Below are positions 1 to 8,675 of a stretch of 64,000 nt of DNA, one piece after another (position 1 is the stretch's first letter; each line of letters starts with the position of its first letter). The stretch lies in contig NZ_BLVP01000035.1 in the NCBI RefSeq assembly GCF_013340305.1, positions 1-64,000 on the forward strand, given 5' to 3'. The position numbers and the translations under genes are program-made. This DNA is from Desulfovibrio psychrotolerans (GTDB lineage: Bacteria; Desulfobacterota; Desulfovibrionia; Desulfovibrionales; Desulfovibrionaceae). The notes beneath the pieces are model-generated. The model was not told where the DNA came from. It was given only the letters and a program-made list of their open reading frames with translations, and ran no database searches.

Positions 1-78
1 GGAATACGTTTCAAAGCTGAACTAATCTGACAATTCTGGCCCGTCAAAAGGGACGACTGTCAGATCAAGTATGAACCA

Positions 79-651
79 CTACACCTGAGGGCAATTTGCC
101 CAGTTGCCATAAGGCTTCCACCCTTCAAGTTTTCTGCCGCACTTTTCTCTGACCCAAATAGCTATTCCTGGGTAGCTTCGAACCCAAGAGGCGAGGCGAT
201 TGCGATCATAGAAGTCAACAAAGCATCCCAATGCATAGTCGGTAATGATCTCGCGCATCCTTTGAACGCGTTTTTTGAGGGCCGAATCCGTCGTTGTTCC
301 TGCGCTGCTAACAATGATGTATGCACCACCTTGTGCAGCAATCTCCTTGATCGAATCACGAAGCGCACCGCCAGAGCACATCTCATTACCAATTGCTGCA
401 GGTGGCATGTCAGGCTTCTTAACCTGAAAAATAGTCTGCGCTTTAGGAATAAAACCGTCTGAATATGGCAACGAGGCTCGCGAGACGCGAACGTCAACGC
501 CCCCGTCTGATGCGTCCTGACTTCCACCCCAAGTAACCCCGGCGGTCGGAAGACCATGTGAAGCCAACTCAGCTTCACAAAGAAGGCCTACTAATGCGCG
601 TAACTCGCTGTCATTGAGGCTGGCAATGTCATCGCTGGATATTTCAAACAT
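79..651 (-). pseudogene. N-terminal fragment of a PD-(D/E)XK nuclease-like protein (probable truncation)
   Basis: The 190-residue product carries a GGVDVRV stretch (about residues 50-56) followed by FQVKK (75-79). This is the D...(Q/E)xK layout of PD-(D/E)XK (Mrr-like) nuclease domains, with D53 and K78/K79 as candidate active-site residues. A start ATG at 651 gives MFEISSDD. From general memory of the family, proteins with this N-terminus are much longer and continue past the W-x-PYG-x-W segment, where this frame stops. After the stop, another frame reads W-F-I-L-D-L-T-V-V-P-F-D-G before stopping, which suggests decay by frameshift. No partner gene is downstream within the window. The nuclease fold is inferred from the motif; the truncation is likely but needs a full-length relative to prove it. 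Confidence 0.5.
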
Positions 652-875
652 AGAGCACCTATAGGCAAGGCTTCATTGCAATTACCATTTTGCCAATTTT
701 ATAACAATAATAGGAAAACACAAAACGAACGTGTCAGGCGTTGTTAACTATGAGTTAAAGATTATTTCTCAGCGGATATCTCTTCATGGCTGGCAAAATC
801 CCCCCGCCCCTTTCCCTCCCCCATCCCCCGTACATTTCCCTTAAATAAAGCTGGACTCTTGTTATTATTTCAGTA

Positions 876-898
876 GAATTATTTCAACAAAATAATTC
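876..898. promoter_or_regulatory. 9-bp-arm palindrome upstream of the AAA+ ATPase gene
   Basis: GAATTATTT (876-884) and AAATAATTC (890-898) form a perfect inverted repeat around the loop CAACA. It sits 31 bp before the ATPase ATG in an AT-rich intergenic stretch (652-929) that also holds a pyrimidine-rich run at about 798-840. It may be an operator or part of a promoter. There is no T-tract that would make it a terminator for either flanking gene. Confidence 0.4.
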
Positions 899-929
899 AA
901 ACCCAATAATCGCGCCTCAGAGCTTTGCC

Positions 930-2069
930 ATGACCAGCACGAGAAACCCCTTCTTCACAGGAACCATTGGCCCGGACCAGCCTTTCTGTAACCGGACAAA
1001 AGAACAGGATGCCCTCATTCAGCATGCAGAGTCGGGCATGAACGTCGTTCTCTTTGCACCTAGGCGCTACGGGAAAACGTCCCTTGTCCAGCGGGTGCAA
1101 TCGCGGTTGGAAAAGGAAATGGGCCATTGCGTCATCTATGCGCAGTTCTTCCGCCTCATGTCCGTAGACGACCTCGTTGACCGGCTTGCAAAGGCTGTCT
1201 TCAAAGGCCTCCATGGACACCTCTCTTTGCTGGACAAAGGGCGCCGATTTTTACGGTACTTTCCTACCTTCTCCGTCGGCTTCAGCCTCAATCCTGACGG
1301 AACACCAAGCATATCCGTTGCGCCCACAGAACGCCGCATGGAAGCCTTGGACCGGCTTGAATCCCTGCTTGGCGATATCAGCCGCTTTTTGGAGAACGAG
1401 CACACTCAGGTCACCATCGCACTGGACGAATTTCAAGACATCGTGGACCTCAAAGATGGCCGCGTGGAGGCAATTCTTAGGGAGCATGTCCAGCGCCACC
1501 GGGCTGCATACATCTTTCTTGGCAGCCGACGCAGGGTACTCCAAGAAATCTTCACAACCAAGGACCGCCCCTTCTACCAAAGCGCAACAATGATGGAACT
1601 TGCCCCGCTGCCTCACGAAGAACTTACGGAGTTTATCTGCGATCAGTTTGCCCTTGCCGGCAAGTCGTGTCCGAAAGAATACGCCGCAAAGATGGTAAAG
1701 CTCGTGCAGCAGTACCCATATTATGCACAGGCGTTGGCCTACCGAGCTTTTTCACTAAGCTCCGGCACATGCACAGAACAAAACGTTGCCGAGGCATATG
1801 CCGGAATGCTGGAAAACGAGAGGTACGGCTATCAGGCCATCGTTCAATCCCTGTCCGCAGCGCACCTGAAATTTCTTTGCGCCATATCTGTCCATCCCTT
1901 TGCTCAAATCACCTCAAGCGAATTTCTCCAAAATCACGGCCTCTCGCTGGGCGGCGTGCAACATGCAACAAGGCACTTGGCAGAGCAGGATATCATCGAA
2001 AAAACACGTGAAGGCTGGAGGGTCGTGGATCCCATTTTTGAAGACTGGCTTCAGCGAACATTTGCCTAG
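930..2069 (+). CDS. AAA+ ATPase, archaeal-ATPase (MNS/ATPase_2) type
   Basis: The 379-residue protein has a clear P-loop, APRRYGKTS (residues 43-51), and a Walker B segment VTIALDEFQD (161-170). A LGSRRR segment follows in the position of a sensor-1 strand, and the C-terminal ~90 residues look like a winged helix (LKFLCAISVHPF... WRVVDPIFEDWL). This is the layout of STAND/ATPase_2 proteins common in archaea and anaerobic bacteria. Such ATPases often sit alone in variable islands and their targets are unknown. Here it follows a nuclease-like fragment in AT-richer DNA, so it may be mobile or defence-related, but nothing in the sequence shows its substrate. The ribosome site is weak (GAG about 9 nt upstream). 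Confidence 0.75.
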   Translation: MTSTRNPFFTGTIGPDQPFCNRTKEQDALIQHAESGMNVVLFAPRRYGKTSLVQRVQSRLEKEMGHCVIYAQFFRLMSVDDLVDRLAKAVFKGLHGHLSLLDKGRRFLRYFPTFSVGFSLNPDGTPSISVAPTERRMEALDRLESLLGDISRFLENEHTQVTIALDEFQDIVDLKDGRVEAILREHVQRHRAAYIFLGSRRRVLQEIFTTKDRPFYQSATMMELAPLPHEELTEFICDQFALAGKSCPKEYAAKMVKLVQQYPYYAQALAYRAFSLSSGTCTEQNVAEAYAGMLENERYGYQAIVQSLSAAHLKFLCAISVHPFAQITSSEFLQNHGLSLGGVQHATRHLAEQDIIEKTREGWRVVDPIFEDWLQRTFA

Positions 2070-2165
2070 TTTCTGACTCCGGCTTTAAGAACTTCCCCCA
2101 CTACTTGTTTTTCTTCCCAAACGACTGTCGCCATTACCGTGGCTTCTCCATCCCCCAAACGCAAA

Positions 2166-2198
2166 AACCCGCCCGGAACGCCATGTACCGGGCGGGTT
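2166..2198. terminator. Bidirectional intrinsic terminator between the ATPase and helicase genes
   Basis: The arms AACCCGCCCGG (2166-2176) and CCGGGCGGGTT (2188-2198) pair perfectly over 11 bp around an 11-nt loop. On the minus strand the stem is followed by TTTTTGCG, a good intrinsic terminator for the helicase gene ending at 2238. On the plus strand the tail is weaker (TTCTTC). Confidence 0.85.
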
Positions 2199-2237
2199 CT
2201 TCATTGCAATACTCTCACGCTGCCCGCGTACGGGCCG

Positions 2238-3839
2238 TTACTTGCGGCTGGCAGGCTCCACAAACAGGCGGAAACCGCGTATCTGGTTGCCGTTCATCAC
2301 GGTAAGCACTTCCGGCGCATAATCCTGCGGCACTTCCACAAAGCAGAAGCGGTCATAGATTTCTATGTTGCCTATCATCTTGCCGGGCAGGCCGGTTTCT
2401 CCGGCAATGGCTCCCACTATGTCACGCGCGCCTATGCGCATCTTGCGCCCCACGTTCAGGAACAGACGCACCATGCCCACCTGCGCGCCCGTATCGCCGA
2501 ACCCGCCGGATGTCTCGTCCGGCAAGGCATCGCCAAGGTCGCGCTTCATCATAATACGCAACAGGGCCGCCGCCATTTCCATGGTGGTCAGGTCGCCGTT
2601 GAACTCGGTTTCGATAAAGCTCTCCACCGTAGAGATGTACCGTTCCAGATTGCCGGTCTGAATCTGCTGGCGAATTTCCTGCAACAGCTTGCCGGACTTG
2701 GCGGTTTCCACCTCTTCAATGGACGGAATCTGGTGCTGAACAATGCGCGCCTTTGTGTAACGCTTAATGTCGCGCAGCTTCCAGAACTCCTTGGGCGACA
2801 CAAACGTAAAGGCGCGGCCGGAGCGACCGGCGCGGCCCGTGCGGCCTATGCGGTGCACGTAATATTCCACATCGTTGGGAATATCAAAGTTGACCACGGC
2901 CTCCACGTTTTCCACGTCTATGCCGCGCGCGGCAACGTCCGTTGCCACCAGAATCTCTATGCCCCCCTTGCGGAAGCGGTTCATCACGCGGTCGCGCTGG
3001 GTCTGGTTCAGGTTGCCGTGCAGGCCGTCTGCCTGATATCCGCGCCCCTGCAAGTTGGCGGTAAGTTCATCAACCCCGCGCTTGGTGGAGCAGAACACCA
3101 CCGTAAGCTTGGGGTTATACACATCCATCACGCGGCACAGCGCATCTATCTTCTGGAAGGGCCGCACCTCGTAGTATATCTGTTCGATATTGGGAACGGT
3201 GAGCACCTTCTGCGTCACCTTGAGGAACTCCGGATCTTTCAGAAACCGCTTGGCAAGATTCAGAATCTCCTGCGGCATGGTGGCAGAGAAGAACACCGTC
3301 TGCACCGAGTCCGGCACCTTCTCCAGAATGAATTCAATATCCTCGCGGAACCCCATGTCCAGCATTTCGTCCGCTTCATCCAGCACCGCCAGAACCACCT
3401 TGTCCAGCACAATGGTGCCACGCTCCAAGTGGTCCATAACGCGCCCGGGCGTGCCCACAACAACCTGCACTCCGCGCTTAAGCGCCTTGAACTGCCTGTC
3501 TATGGGCTGGCCGCCGTACACCGGCAGCACGTTCACGCTGCGCATGCGCTTGGCAAGATTGGAAATTTCTTCAGAAACCTGAATGGCCAGTTCGCGCGTG
3601 GGGCAAAGCACTATGGCCTGCACATCCCTCTCGCGCGGGTTAATGCGTTCCAGAATGGGAATGCCGAAGGCGGCTGTCTTGCCCGTGCCCGTCTGGGCCT
3701 GCCCAATGATGTCACGCCCCTGCATGATGGGCGGAATGGCCAGAGCCTGAATGGGCGAAGCCTCTTCAAAGCCCATGTCCTCTATGGATTTGAGCACCTC
3801 GGGCGAAAGCTCAACCCCTTCAAAAGAAAAACCTTCCAT
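2238..3839 (-). CDS. deaD: DEAD-box ATP-dependent RNA helicase with DbpA RNA-binding domain
   Basis: The 533-residue protein shows all hallmark motifs: Q motif around residues 8-32, AQTGTGKT (48-55), PTREL (80-84), DEAD (154-157), SAT (185-187) and HRIGRTGRAG (about 330-340). The last ~78 residues match a DbpA-type RNA-binding domain (MVRLFLNVGRK... FVEVP... IRGFRLFVEPA). It would unwind structured RNA in ribosome assembly or mRNA decay and cold adaptation (CsdA/DeaD/CshA group). AAGGAT lies 5 nt before the ATG. The gene follows the GIY-YIG gene by 9 bp, so it is probably co-transcribed with it. Confidence 0.92.
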   Translation of the reverse strand: MEGFSFEGVELSPEVLKSIEDMGFEEASPIQALAIPPIMQGRDIIGQAQTGTGKTAAFGIPILERINPRERDVQAIVLCPTRELAIQVSEEISNLAKRMRSVNVLPVYGGQPIDRQFKALKRGVQVVVGTPGRVMDHLERGTIVLDKVVLAVLDEADEMLDMGFREDIEFILEKVPDSVQTVFFSATMPQEILNLAKRFLKDPEFLKVTQKVLTVPNIEQIYYEVRPFQKIDALCRVMDVYNPKLTVVFCSTKRGVDELTANLQGRGYQADGLHGNLNQTQRDRVMNRFRKGGIEILVATDVAARGIDVENVEAVVNFDIPNDVEYYVHRIGRTGRAGRSGRAFTFVSPKEFWKLRDIKRYTKARIVQHQIPSIEEVETAKSGKLLQEIRQQIQTGNLERYISTVESFIETEFNGDLTTMEMAAALLRIMMKRDLGDALPDETSGGFGDTGAQVGMVRLFLNVGRKMRIGARDIVGAIAGETGLPGKMIGNIEIYDRFCFVEVPQDYAPEVLTVMNGNQIRGFRLFVEPASRK

Positions 3840-3848
3840 TGATAATCC

Positions 3849-4151
3849 TTACGCGTTCTCGGCATCCGTTCGCAACGCTGAGGGCGATGCGGCTCCGGCA
3901 CCCTGTGCCAGAAAGTCGATCTTTCGCCCGGAGGGTTGCTGTTTCACACGATATTCCATCCGTGCCGCACTGCGTCGGTCGGGAAACAAGGCGCTGGCAA
4001 CCAGCGTAACCGGGGTGCGGGTGCGCGTATATTTCGCGCCCGTCCCCCTGTTGTGCTCGCCAAGGCGTCGCTCCAAATCCGTGGTTATGCCGCAATAAAG
4101 CGACATATCCGCGCAGCGCACCAGATAGACAACCCAAGTCTGATCCGCCAT
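3849..4151 (-). CDS. GIY-YIG nuclease superfamily protein (YhbQ/UPF0213 type)
   Basis: The 100-residue protein has the compact GIY-YIG core: VVYLVRC (7-13), LYCGITTDLERR (18-29) with the catalytic-type Arg, and AEYRVKQ-like AMEYRVKQQ further on. Length and motif order match the YhbQ/UPF0213 group, small single-domain nucleases with a proposed but poorly defined role in DNA repair. The gene lies between an MBL-fold hydrolase and deaD on the same strand, with 9 bp to deaD. The C-terminal 20 residues are Ala/Ser-rich and not conserved in type. Confidence 0.85.
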   Translation of the reverse strand: MADQTWVVYLVRCADMSLYCGITTDLERRLGEHNRGTGAKYTRTRTPVTLVASALFPDRRSAARMEYRVKQQPSGRKIDFLAQGAGAASPSALRTDAENA

Positions 4152-4207
4152 GTTTGTATGGTTCCTGTTGTTCCGCGCGTAATGCCAGGCACGCGCGCAA
4201 ACCCCTG

Positions 4208-4927
4208 TTATGCGCAGCCGCAGTCTTCTTCCGGCAGCTTGCTGAACGGGTGAGCCTCACCCGGCTTCAGTTCAAACAACCGGCACTCCGGCGCAAAATT
4301 CTCCAGTGCAGCACGAAAAGCGCGGGTGTTCTGGTCCAGCACGGGAAAGGTCCCCCAGTGCATGGGCACCACGCCCCGGCACCTCAGCAGCGAACAGGCA
4401 AGAGCCGCCTGCCGCGCATCCATGGTGAACACGCCCCCTATGGGCAGCAGCGCCACATCAATATCATAGAGCCTGCCCCACAGCTTCATGCCGGAAAAAA
4501 TACCCGTATCGCCCGCATGATATATCGTAAAGCCATCATCCAGCCTGAGGATGTAGCCCACCGCCACGCCGGATTCCGATGAGTGGTACGCCTGCGTCAT
4601 GGTAACGGAGACGTTGCCCACGCGCACCGTACCGCCGATATTGAAGCCGATGCCGTTCACCACCTGCGCGGCGGGCAGGTCTGCCGCCAGCTTGCCTGCC
4701 GTGCCCACCACCGCACCGAGCATGGCCCCGGTTGCCTTGCATATGTCCGCCGCCTGCCCCACATGGTCGCCGTGGTCATGGGTCACAAACACGGCATCCG
4801 GGCGGGCAATATCGGTCCATGCGCTGTCCGCAGAAGGATTACCGTGGAAAAAAGGATCAATTATGATGTTTGTGGTGGGAGTGGCAATCTGAAAATTGGA
4901 ATGTCCGTGCCATGTCAGCGTGTTCAT
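4208..4927 (-). CDS. UPF0173-type metal-dependent hydrolase (MBL fold)
   Basis: The 239-residue protein has the metallo-beta-lactamase signature THDHGDH (residues 49-55). The N-terminal [10 protein letters not shown] strand and a later YHAGDTG segment supply further metal ligands. This matches the UPF0173/UlaG-like branch, whose substrates are mostly unknown. The ending DCGCA is unusual but short. It is the first gene of a minus-strand run leading into the GIY-YIG and DEAD-box genes, with 56 bp to the next gene. Confidence 0.85.
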   Translation of the reverse strand: MNTLTWHGHSNFQIATPTTNIIIDPFFHGNPSADSAWTDIARPDAVFVTHDHGDHVGQAADICKATGAMLGAVVGTAGKLAADLPAAQVVNGIGFNIGGTVRVGNVSVTMTQAYHSSESGVAVGYILRLDDGFTIYHAGDTGIFSGMKLWGRLYDIDVALLPIGGVFTMDARQAALACSLLRCRGVVPMHWGTFPVLDQNTRAFRAALENFAPECRLFELKPGEAHPFSKLPEEDCGCA

Positions 4928-5039
4928 GCTGCCTCCTTGCCGAAATTCTCGGGCCTGCTGCCCTGCTGTTTTCGTCCGCTACCATCCGCTTTTGTTCACG
5001 CACCTGATTTCGCCTGCTTCCGCCAATCCGGGAGCCGCT

Positions 5040-5636
5040 TCAATTGGACGGTACCTGTCCTTCATACCCTGCCCCCATGCCCTGCCAGCGCCTTACCAGC
5101 GTATTCTCCAGCCCCAGCTGATCCATAATGCGCCCCGCCAGGTGATCCAACACACCTTGCAGGTCAGCCGCTCCAGAGTAAAATCCCGGTACCGGAGGCA
5201 TAATGCAAGCCCCTGCCTCATCCGCCGCCAGCATGTTGCGCAGATGCACACGATTCAGCGGCGTTTCGCGCGGCACAAGAATGAGCGGCCTGCGCTCCTT
5301 GAGCGTCACGTCCGCCGCCCGGTGCAGCAGGTTGGAGCCCAGCCCGTTGGCTATGGCCGCCAGCGATGCCATGGAGCAGGGACACACCACCATGCCGTCA
5401 TGCCGCCACGACCCGCTTGCCGGAGGAGCACCAAAATCCTGCGGCGCGTACGTCGCATGAGCCCATGCCGCAAGCTGCTCCACCTGCATGGCAGACTCCA
5501 GCACCAGCACCTGCCGCGCGGCATCGGAAACAATGAGATGCGTCTCCACCTGCCCGCTACCGTGCAACGCCCGCAGCAAGGTTACGGCAAGAGGCATGCC
5601 GCTGGCCCCGGTTACTCCCATCACTATCCGTTTCAT
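5040..5636 (-). CDS. ubiX: Flavin prenyltransferase UbiX
   Basis: The protein (198 residues) opens with MKRIVMGVTGASGMPLA, the FMN-binding Rossmann start of UbiX/Pad1. It continues with VCPCSMASLAAIANG, LVPRETPLNRVHLRNM and the PPVPGFY region that lines the prenyl site. UbiX makes prenylated FMN, the cofactor of UbiD-type decarboxylases; no ubiD lies in the window. I place the start at the ATG at 5636, where GGGG lies 5 nt upstream and homologues begin, not at an in-frame ATG 22 codons earlier that gives a Gly/Cys-rich non-homologous leader. Confidence 0.9.
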   Translation of the reverse strand: MKRIVMGVTGASGMPLAVTLLRALHGSGQVETHLIVSDAARQVLVLESAMQVEQLAAWAHATYAPQDFGAPPASGSWRHDGMVVCPCSMASLAAIANGLGSNLLHRAADVTLKERRPLILVPRETPLNRVHLRNMLAADEAGACIMPPVPGFYSGAADLQGVLDHLAGRIMDQLGLENTLVRRWQGMGAGYEGQVPSN

Positions 5637-5957
5637 ACATCCCCATTGTGTCTGGAGCCCATTGTGTCCGGAGCATCGCCCGCCCCGGCCAGCCTTGCCC
5701 ATTCTGGCACCGCATACCGGCTCAGACCATGATTATACGCCGCAGAACGCGACCGGCAATACGGCTGCGCTCCCTCGAACACGCCCCCCGAGGCGATTCA
5801 TAGGCGCACCTTCACGCCCCCTACCCCGCAGCAAAAGAACCATACCCTCGATGCAGGTGGGCTTTTAACAGAATTGTCCACAAAACGCCAGTTGGAGCTT
5901 TACCCGAACCGCCGTAACGCCAGCCCCACCACCACCGCTCAGACTACGGATTATGCC
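5637..5957. other. Non-coding stretch between ubiX and the tRNA promoter
   Basis: About 320 bases hold no convincing gene: open frames here are short, lack ribosome sites and show no recognisable motif. The left end would contain the ubiX promoter and leader. I see no strong hairpin or repeat in it. Confidence 0.5.
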
Positions 5958-5986
5958 TTGACAACCGATGCCACCCCGCTTACTAC
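5958..5986 (+). promoter_or_regulatory. Promoter of tRNA-Arg
   Basis: TTGACA (5958-5963) is a perfect -35 hexamer. After a 17-bp spacer comes TACTAC (5981-5986), a partial -10 match. Transcription would start just before the tRNA 5' end at 5999. Confidence 0.6.
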
Positions 5987-5998
5987 AACCTTCCCTAT

Positions 5999-6075
<77 letters not shown>

Positions 6076-6087
6076 TAAGGAATACAA

Positions 6088-6123
6088 GGACTTGTGCTGC
6101 AAAAGCGCAAGTCCGTTTTCTTT
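6088..6123 (+). terminator. Intrinsic terminator of tRNA-Arg
   Basis: GGACTTGTGC (6088-6097) pairs with GCGCAAGTCC (6105-6114), with one G-U, around a 7-nt loop, followed by GTTTTCTTT. It lies 12 nt after the tRNA 3' end. Confidence 0.85.
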
Positions 6124-6263
6124 GCGGGTAACAAATGGGGAACACCTTGCCAGAAAATATGCCTGCGCGGGCTGTCGCAGCGTCGCACATCCCCGTGCAT
6201 CACACCTCTCAAAGCACTCTCCCAACACCGCCCCGAAGCTTTCCAACCCTGCTGCCTCCACGC

Positions 6264-6914
6264 CTACTGCCCGGATGCAGCTCCCGTGGCAGACATGGGC
6301 TCCGGGTCTGGCGCAGGCATAATAACTATCCGTTCCGTGCGCTCCATCAGCGGGGTCGCATTCACTCCCGCGCAGCTGGACTTGCTCACCATATCGAGGC
6401 GGAACACCAGCACATATTCACCGGGCTGGCGAAACACAAGGCGGCTTGCAGGGAAACCCGGAACCACATCGGGGCGGCTGCCCTGCGGGTGCTGCGTCAC
6501 ATCTATGTTCACGGCGGCGTACGCGCCCTCCGGCACGGCCCCGGCTTCTGTCAGAAAGGTGGCTACAACCGTTCCGCCCGCCACTCTCTCGCCTGAAAGG
6601 ACAAGGCTGCGGCCAGCATGCTCCTGCGTGCGGCGGTCAGATGGAGTACCTGCCCCGGCACCGGGCACTGTACCCGTCGCCTCGCGGGAAGGGATATCCG
6701 CAGCCCCACCGGAAGACGTTGCGGAAGCGTTGCCGGATGCAGTTCCGGCAAGCATGGCGGATTGCGACGTAGCAGCAGCCTCTGCAGCTTTGCCCGCTGC
6801 GCCTGTTACGCCTGTTACGCCTGTTGCTGCAGTCGCGCCAGACGCCTGTGCCCCCACGCTCCAGAAAATACACACGACCACAAGGGATAAAACGCACATC
6901 CTGCGCATGAGCAC
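6264..6914 (-). CDS. Secreted hypothetical protein with low-complexity N-terminal half
   Basis: The 216-residue product starts with a typical signal peptide (MLMRRMCVLSLVVVCIFW, cleavage near VGAQA-SG). Residues ~25-90 are Ala/Gly/Thr/Ser-rich and include a GVTGVTG repeat. The C-terminal ~130 residues look folded, with beta-rich segments such as RLVFRQPGEYVLVFRLDM, suggesting a periplasmic Ig-like or accessory domain. I do not recognise the family. It is divergent from the PAS/LuxR regulator gene, with about 210 bp between them. That it is exported is reasonably sure; its function is unknown. Confidence 0.6.
   Translation of the reverse strand: MLMRRMCVLSLVVVCIFWSVGAQASGATAATGVTGVTGAAGKAAEAAATSQSAMLAGTASGNASATSSGGAADIPSREATGTVPGAGAGTPSDRRTQEHAGRSLVLSGERVAGGTVVATFLTEAGAVPEGAYAAVNIDVTQHPQGSRPDVVPGFPASRLVFRQPGEYVLVFRLDMVSKSSCAGVNATPLMERTERIVIMPAPDPEPMSATGAASGQ
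6801..6827. repeat. Three 9-bp tandem units (GCCTGTTAC/GC)
   Basis: Units at 6801-6809, 6810-6818 and 6819-6827 are in frame inside the secreted protein gene and encode the TGVTGVTG segment. It is a slippage-prone repeat in a low-complexity region. Confidence 0.8.
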
Positions 6915-6976
6915 CTGCCATGGTTGTGGTTGATGATGCCTTGATAATACGCACTCGCCACGCTATAGCAATATGG

Positions 6977-6993
6977 TGGGTAGACACTGGGTA
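6977..6993. promoter_or_regulatory. Direct TGGGTA repeats upstream of the PAS/LuxR regulator
   Basis: TGGGTA occurs at 6977-6982 and 6988-6993, one helical turn (11 bp) apart, in the divergent intergenic region before the regulator gene at 7128. The same hexamer forms an inverted pair upstream of the torD-like operon. The reverse complement TACCCA resembles the NarL-type heptamer TACYYMT, as might suit a LuxR/NarL helix-turn-helix. Binding is inferred only. Confidence 0.35.
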
Positions 6994-7127
6994 TCCTCGC
7001 TGTCCTCAATTCCCGTCTCAACCCAAGCTCTGCTCCAGCGGGTCCGGAGAAGATGCCCACAGCATTACCATCAAGACACAGGCCACTATTCACGCCTGCG
7101 GCAATCCCCGCAGGAACGGAGCACGGC

Positions 7128-8459
7128 ATGAGCGAGACACCGGAATCCACTCCCGACCTGCTGGAACGCATAAGCAGTAACCAGCCCCTCTTCCTGAACC
7201 GCTGGTCCCTACGCATGGCCGAGGCAGGCTACCTGCAGCACACCACGGCAAAACGCGTGGACTGCATCCTTGCGCTGGACGAATTTCTGCAGCCCATCCT
7301 TGACCACGCGGCTGCCCACTCCGGCCAGCCGGAGTTCCGCGACCTTGTGCGTAACGACAATGACTGGAGCCGCTTCCTCACAGAATCCGCCCGCAGGCAC
7401 CGCATGCGGGGCGTTCCTGCCGAGATGTTTCTCGGCTGCTTTAAAACATTTATCCACAGCCTGCTGGATGTGGTGGAGCATCTGGAAGCGCCGCCGTGGC
7501 GGCGCGAAGAGGCCGCACGCCTCATCCGACTGTACGGCGATGCTCTGGAAGTGCTGTTTCTGCAGGACTGGACGCGGTTTCTGCCGGAGCTTACCGAGCA
7601 GAAAATTGATGAAATGAACAGGCTACTTACGCTAGAAAAATGCCGGTTTGAGAACATTCTCAACTCCACCTCCGACCTCATCCTTGTGGTGGACAACGAC
7701 GGGCTGGTGGTGAACGCCAATGCCGCCGTCAGGGACGCATTGCCGGTCTCCCCGGAAGAAATTCTCGGTCGCCCGGTGTGGAAGATTTTGGATTTGGAAG
7801 GACGAACGGTGGAAGAACTGCTCCGCTACTATCCCGTGGGCATCACCTGCGAGCTGGCTCCTTTCGGAGAGTCGGCCATCTACCGTATGCAGATTACCCC
7901 GCTCAACTCCGTAAGCCTTGCCAGCGACCAGTATATCGTGGTGCTTACCAACATTACCACGCAGGCCATGCAGCGCGAAACGCTGGAACGCATTGTGGAC
8001 GAAAAAACCGAAGCCCTGCGCAAGGAAAAGGAACAACTGGAAGAAATGAACATTACCCTGCGCAACGTGCTCAAGAGCATAGACAGGGAACGCGAAGAAC
8101 AGGCGGACAACTTGGCTGCAAAGGTCAGCACGCTGGTGCTGCCCGCACTGGAACGCATAGAAAACGAGAGCGACGCGGCTATACGCAAGGGCTACACCAC
8201 TGTGGTGGCAGACCAGCTGCGCAGGCTCGTCCCCGGCGGTTCCGGCACAGACCCGCTGCTGCTCAAACTCACGCACATGGAGATGAAGGTCTGCCAGTTT
8301 ATCCGCTCCGGCCATTCCACCAAGGATATCGCCGACCATCTGAACCTGTCTGTGGAAACCATTCAGACCCACCGCAAAAACATCCGGCGTAAGCTGGGGC
8401 TGCTGGGCAGCAGCGTAAGCCTGTATGCCCATCTGGCCACACAGGCCCTGCGCGACTGA
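7128..8459 (+). CDS. PAS-domain LuxR-family transcriptional regulator
   Basis: From the ATG at 7128 (GGAG 6 nt upstream) the protein has 443 residues. The first ~165 are a helical input region (LNRWSLRMAEAGYLQ...). A PAS domain follows (ILNSTSDLILVVDNDGLVV... GRPVWKILDLEG), then a charged coiled coil (LEEMNITLRNVLKSIDRE). The C-terminal LuxR/FixJ-type HTH is LTHMEMKVCQFIRSGHSTKD... VETIQTHRKNIRRKLGL. The absence of a receiver domain means it is controlled by ligand or redox input, not by direct phosphorelay. It sits immediately upstream of, and reads toward, the TorD/molybdopterin oxidoreductase operon, which it likely activates in response to the enzyme's substrate. Confidence 0.85.
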   Translation: MSETPESTPDLLERISSNQPLFLNRWSLRMAEAGYLQHTTAKRVDCILALDEFLQPILDHAAAHSGQPEFRDLVRNDNDWSRFLTESARRHRMRGVPAEMFLGCFKTFIHSLLDVVEHLEAPPWRREEAARLIRLYGDALEVLFLQDWTRFLPELTEQKIDEMNRLLTLEKCRFENILNSTSDLILVVDNDGLVVNANAAVRDALPVSPEEILGRPVWKILDLEGRTVEELLRYYPVGITCELAPFGESAIYRMQITPLNSVSLASDQYIVVLTNITTQAMQRETLERIVDEKTEALRKEKEQLEEMNITLRNVLKSIDREREEQADNLAAKVSTLVLPALERIENESDAAIRKGYTTVVADQLRRLVPGGSGTDPLLLKLTHMEMKVCQFIRSGHSTKDIADHLNLSVETIQTHRKNIRRKLGLLGSSVSLYAHLATQALRD

Positions 8460-8563
8460 AGCACTCCCCGGCACACAACGCCACAAACCGACCGGCCTGC
8501 TCTTTTCCGCAGACGATGCTCCCAGAAAACGGCCTGCCCGGCAGGGGATGACCACGCACCCGA

Positions 8564-8583
8564 TGGGTATATCTTCCTACCCA
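8564..8583. promoter_or_regulatory. TGGGTA-N8-TACCCA inverted repeat upstream of the oxidoreductase operon
   Basis: TGGGTA (8564-8569) and TACCCA (8578-8583) form perfect 6-bp arms about 95 bp before the torD-like ATG. A further GGGTA lies at about 8637. With the TGGGTA direct repeats before the regulator gene, this suggests a common binding site for the adjacent LuxR-type protein. Confidence 0.45.
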
Positions 8584-8675
8584 GTATTTCCCTGCTTTCC
8601 CGCCTGTGAGGAAATCATCTCGTTCCGTAGCATATAGGGTAGTATTACTGCCAAACCCTGCTGCGGAGGTGCATT

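Noticed and set aside
2139-3842. A 567-codon plus-strand frame over the DEAD-box helicase gene
   Set aside because: It mirrors a helicase with every family motif. Its product is His/Leu-rich and meaningless.
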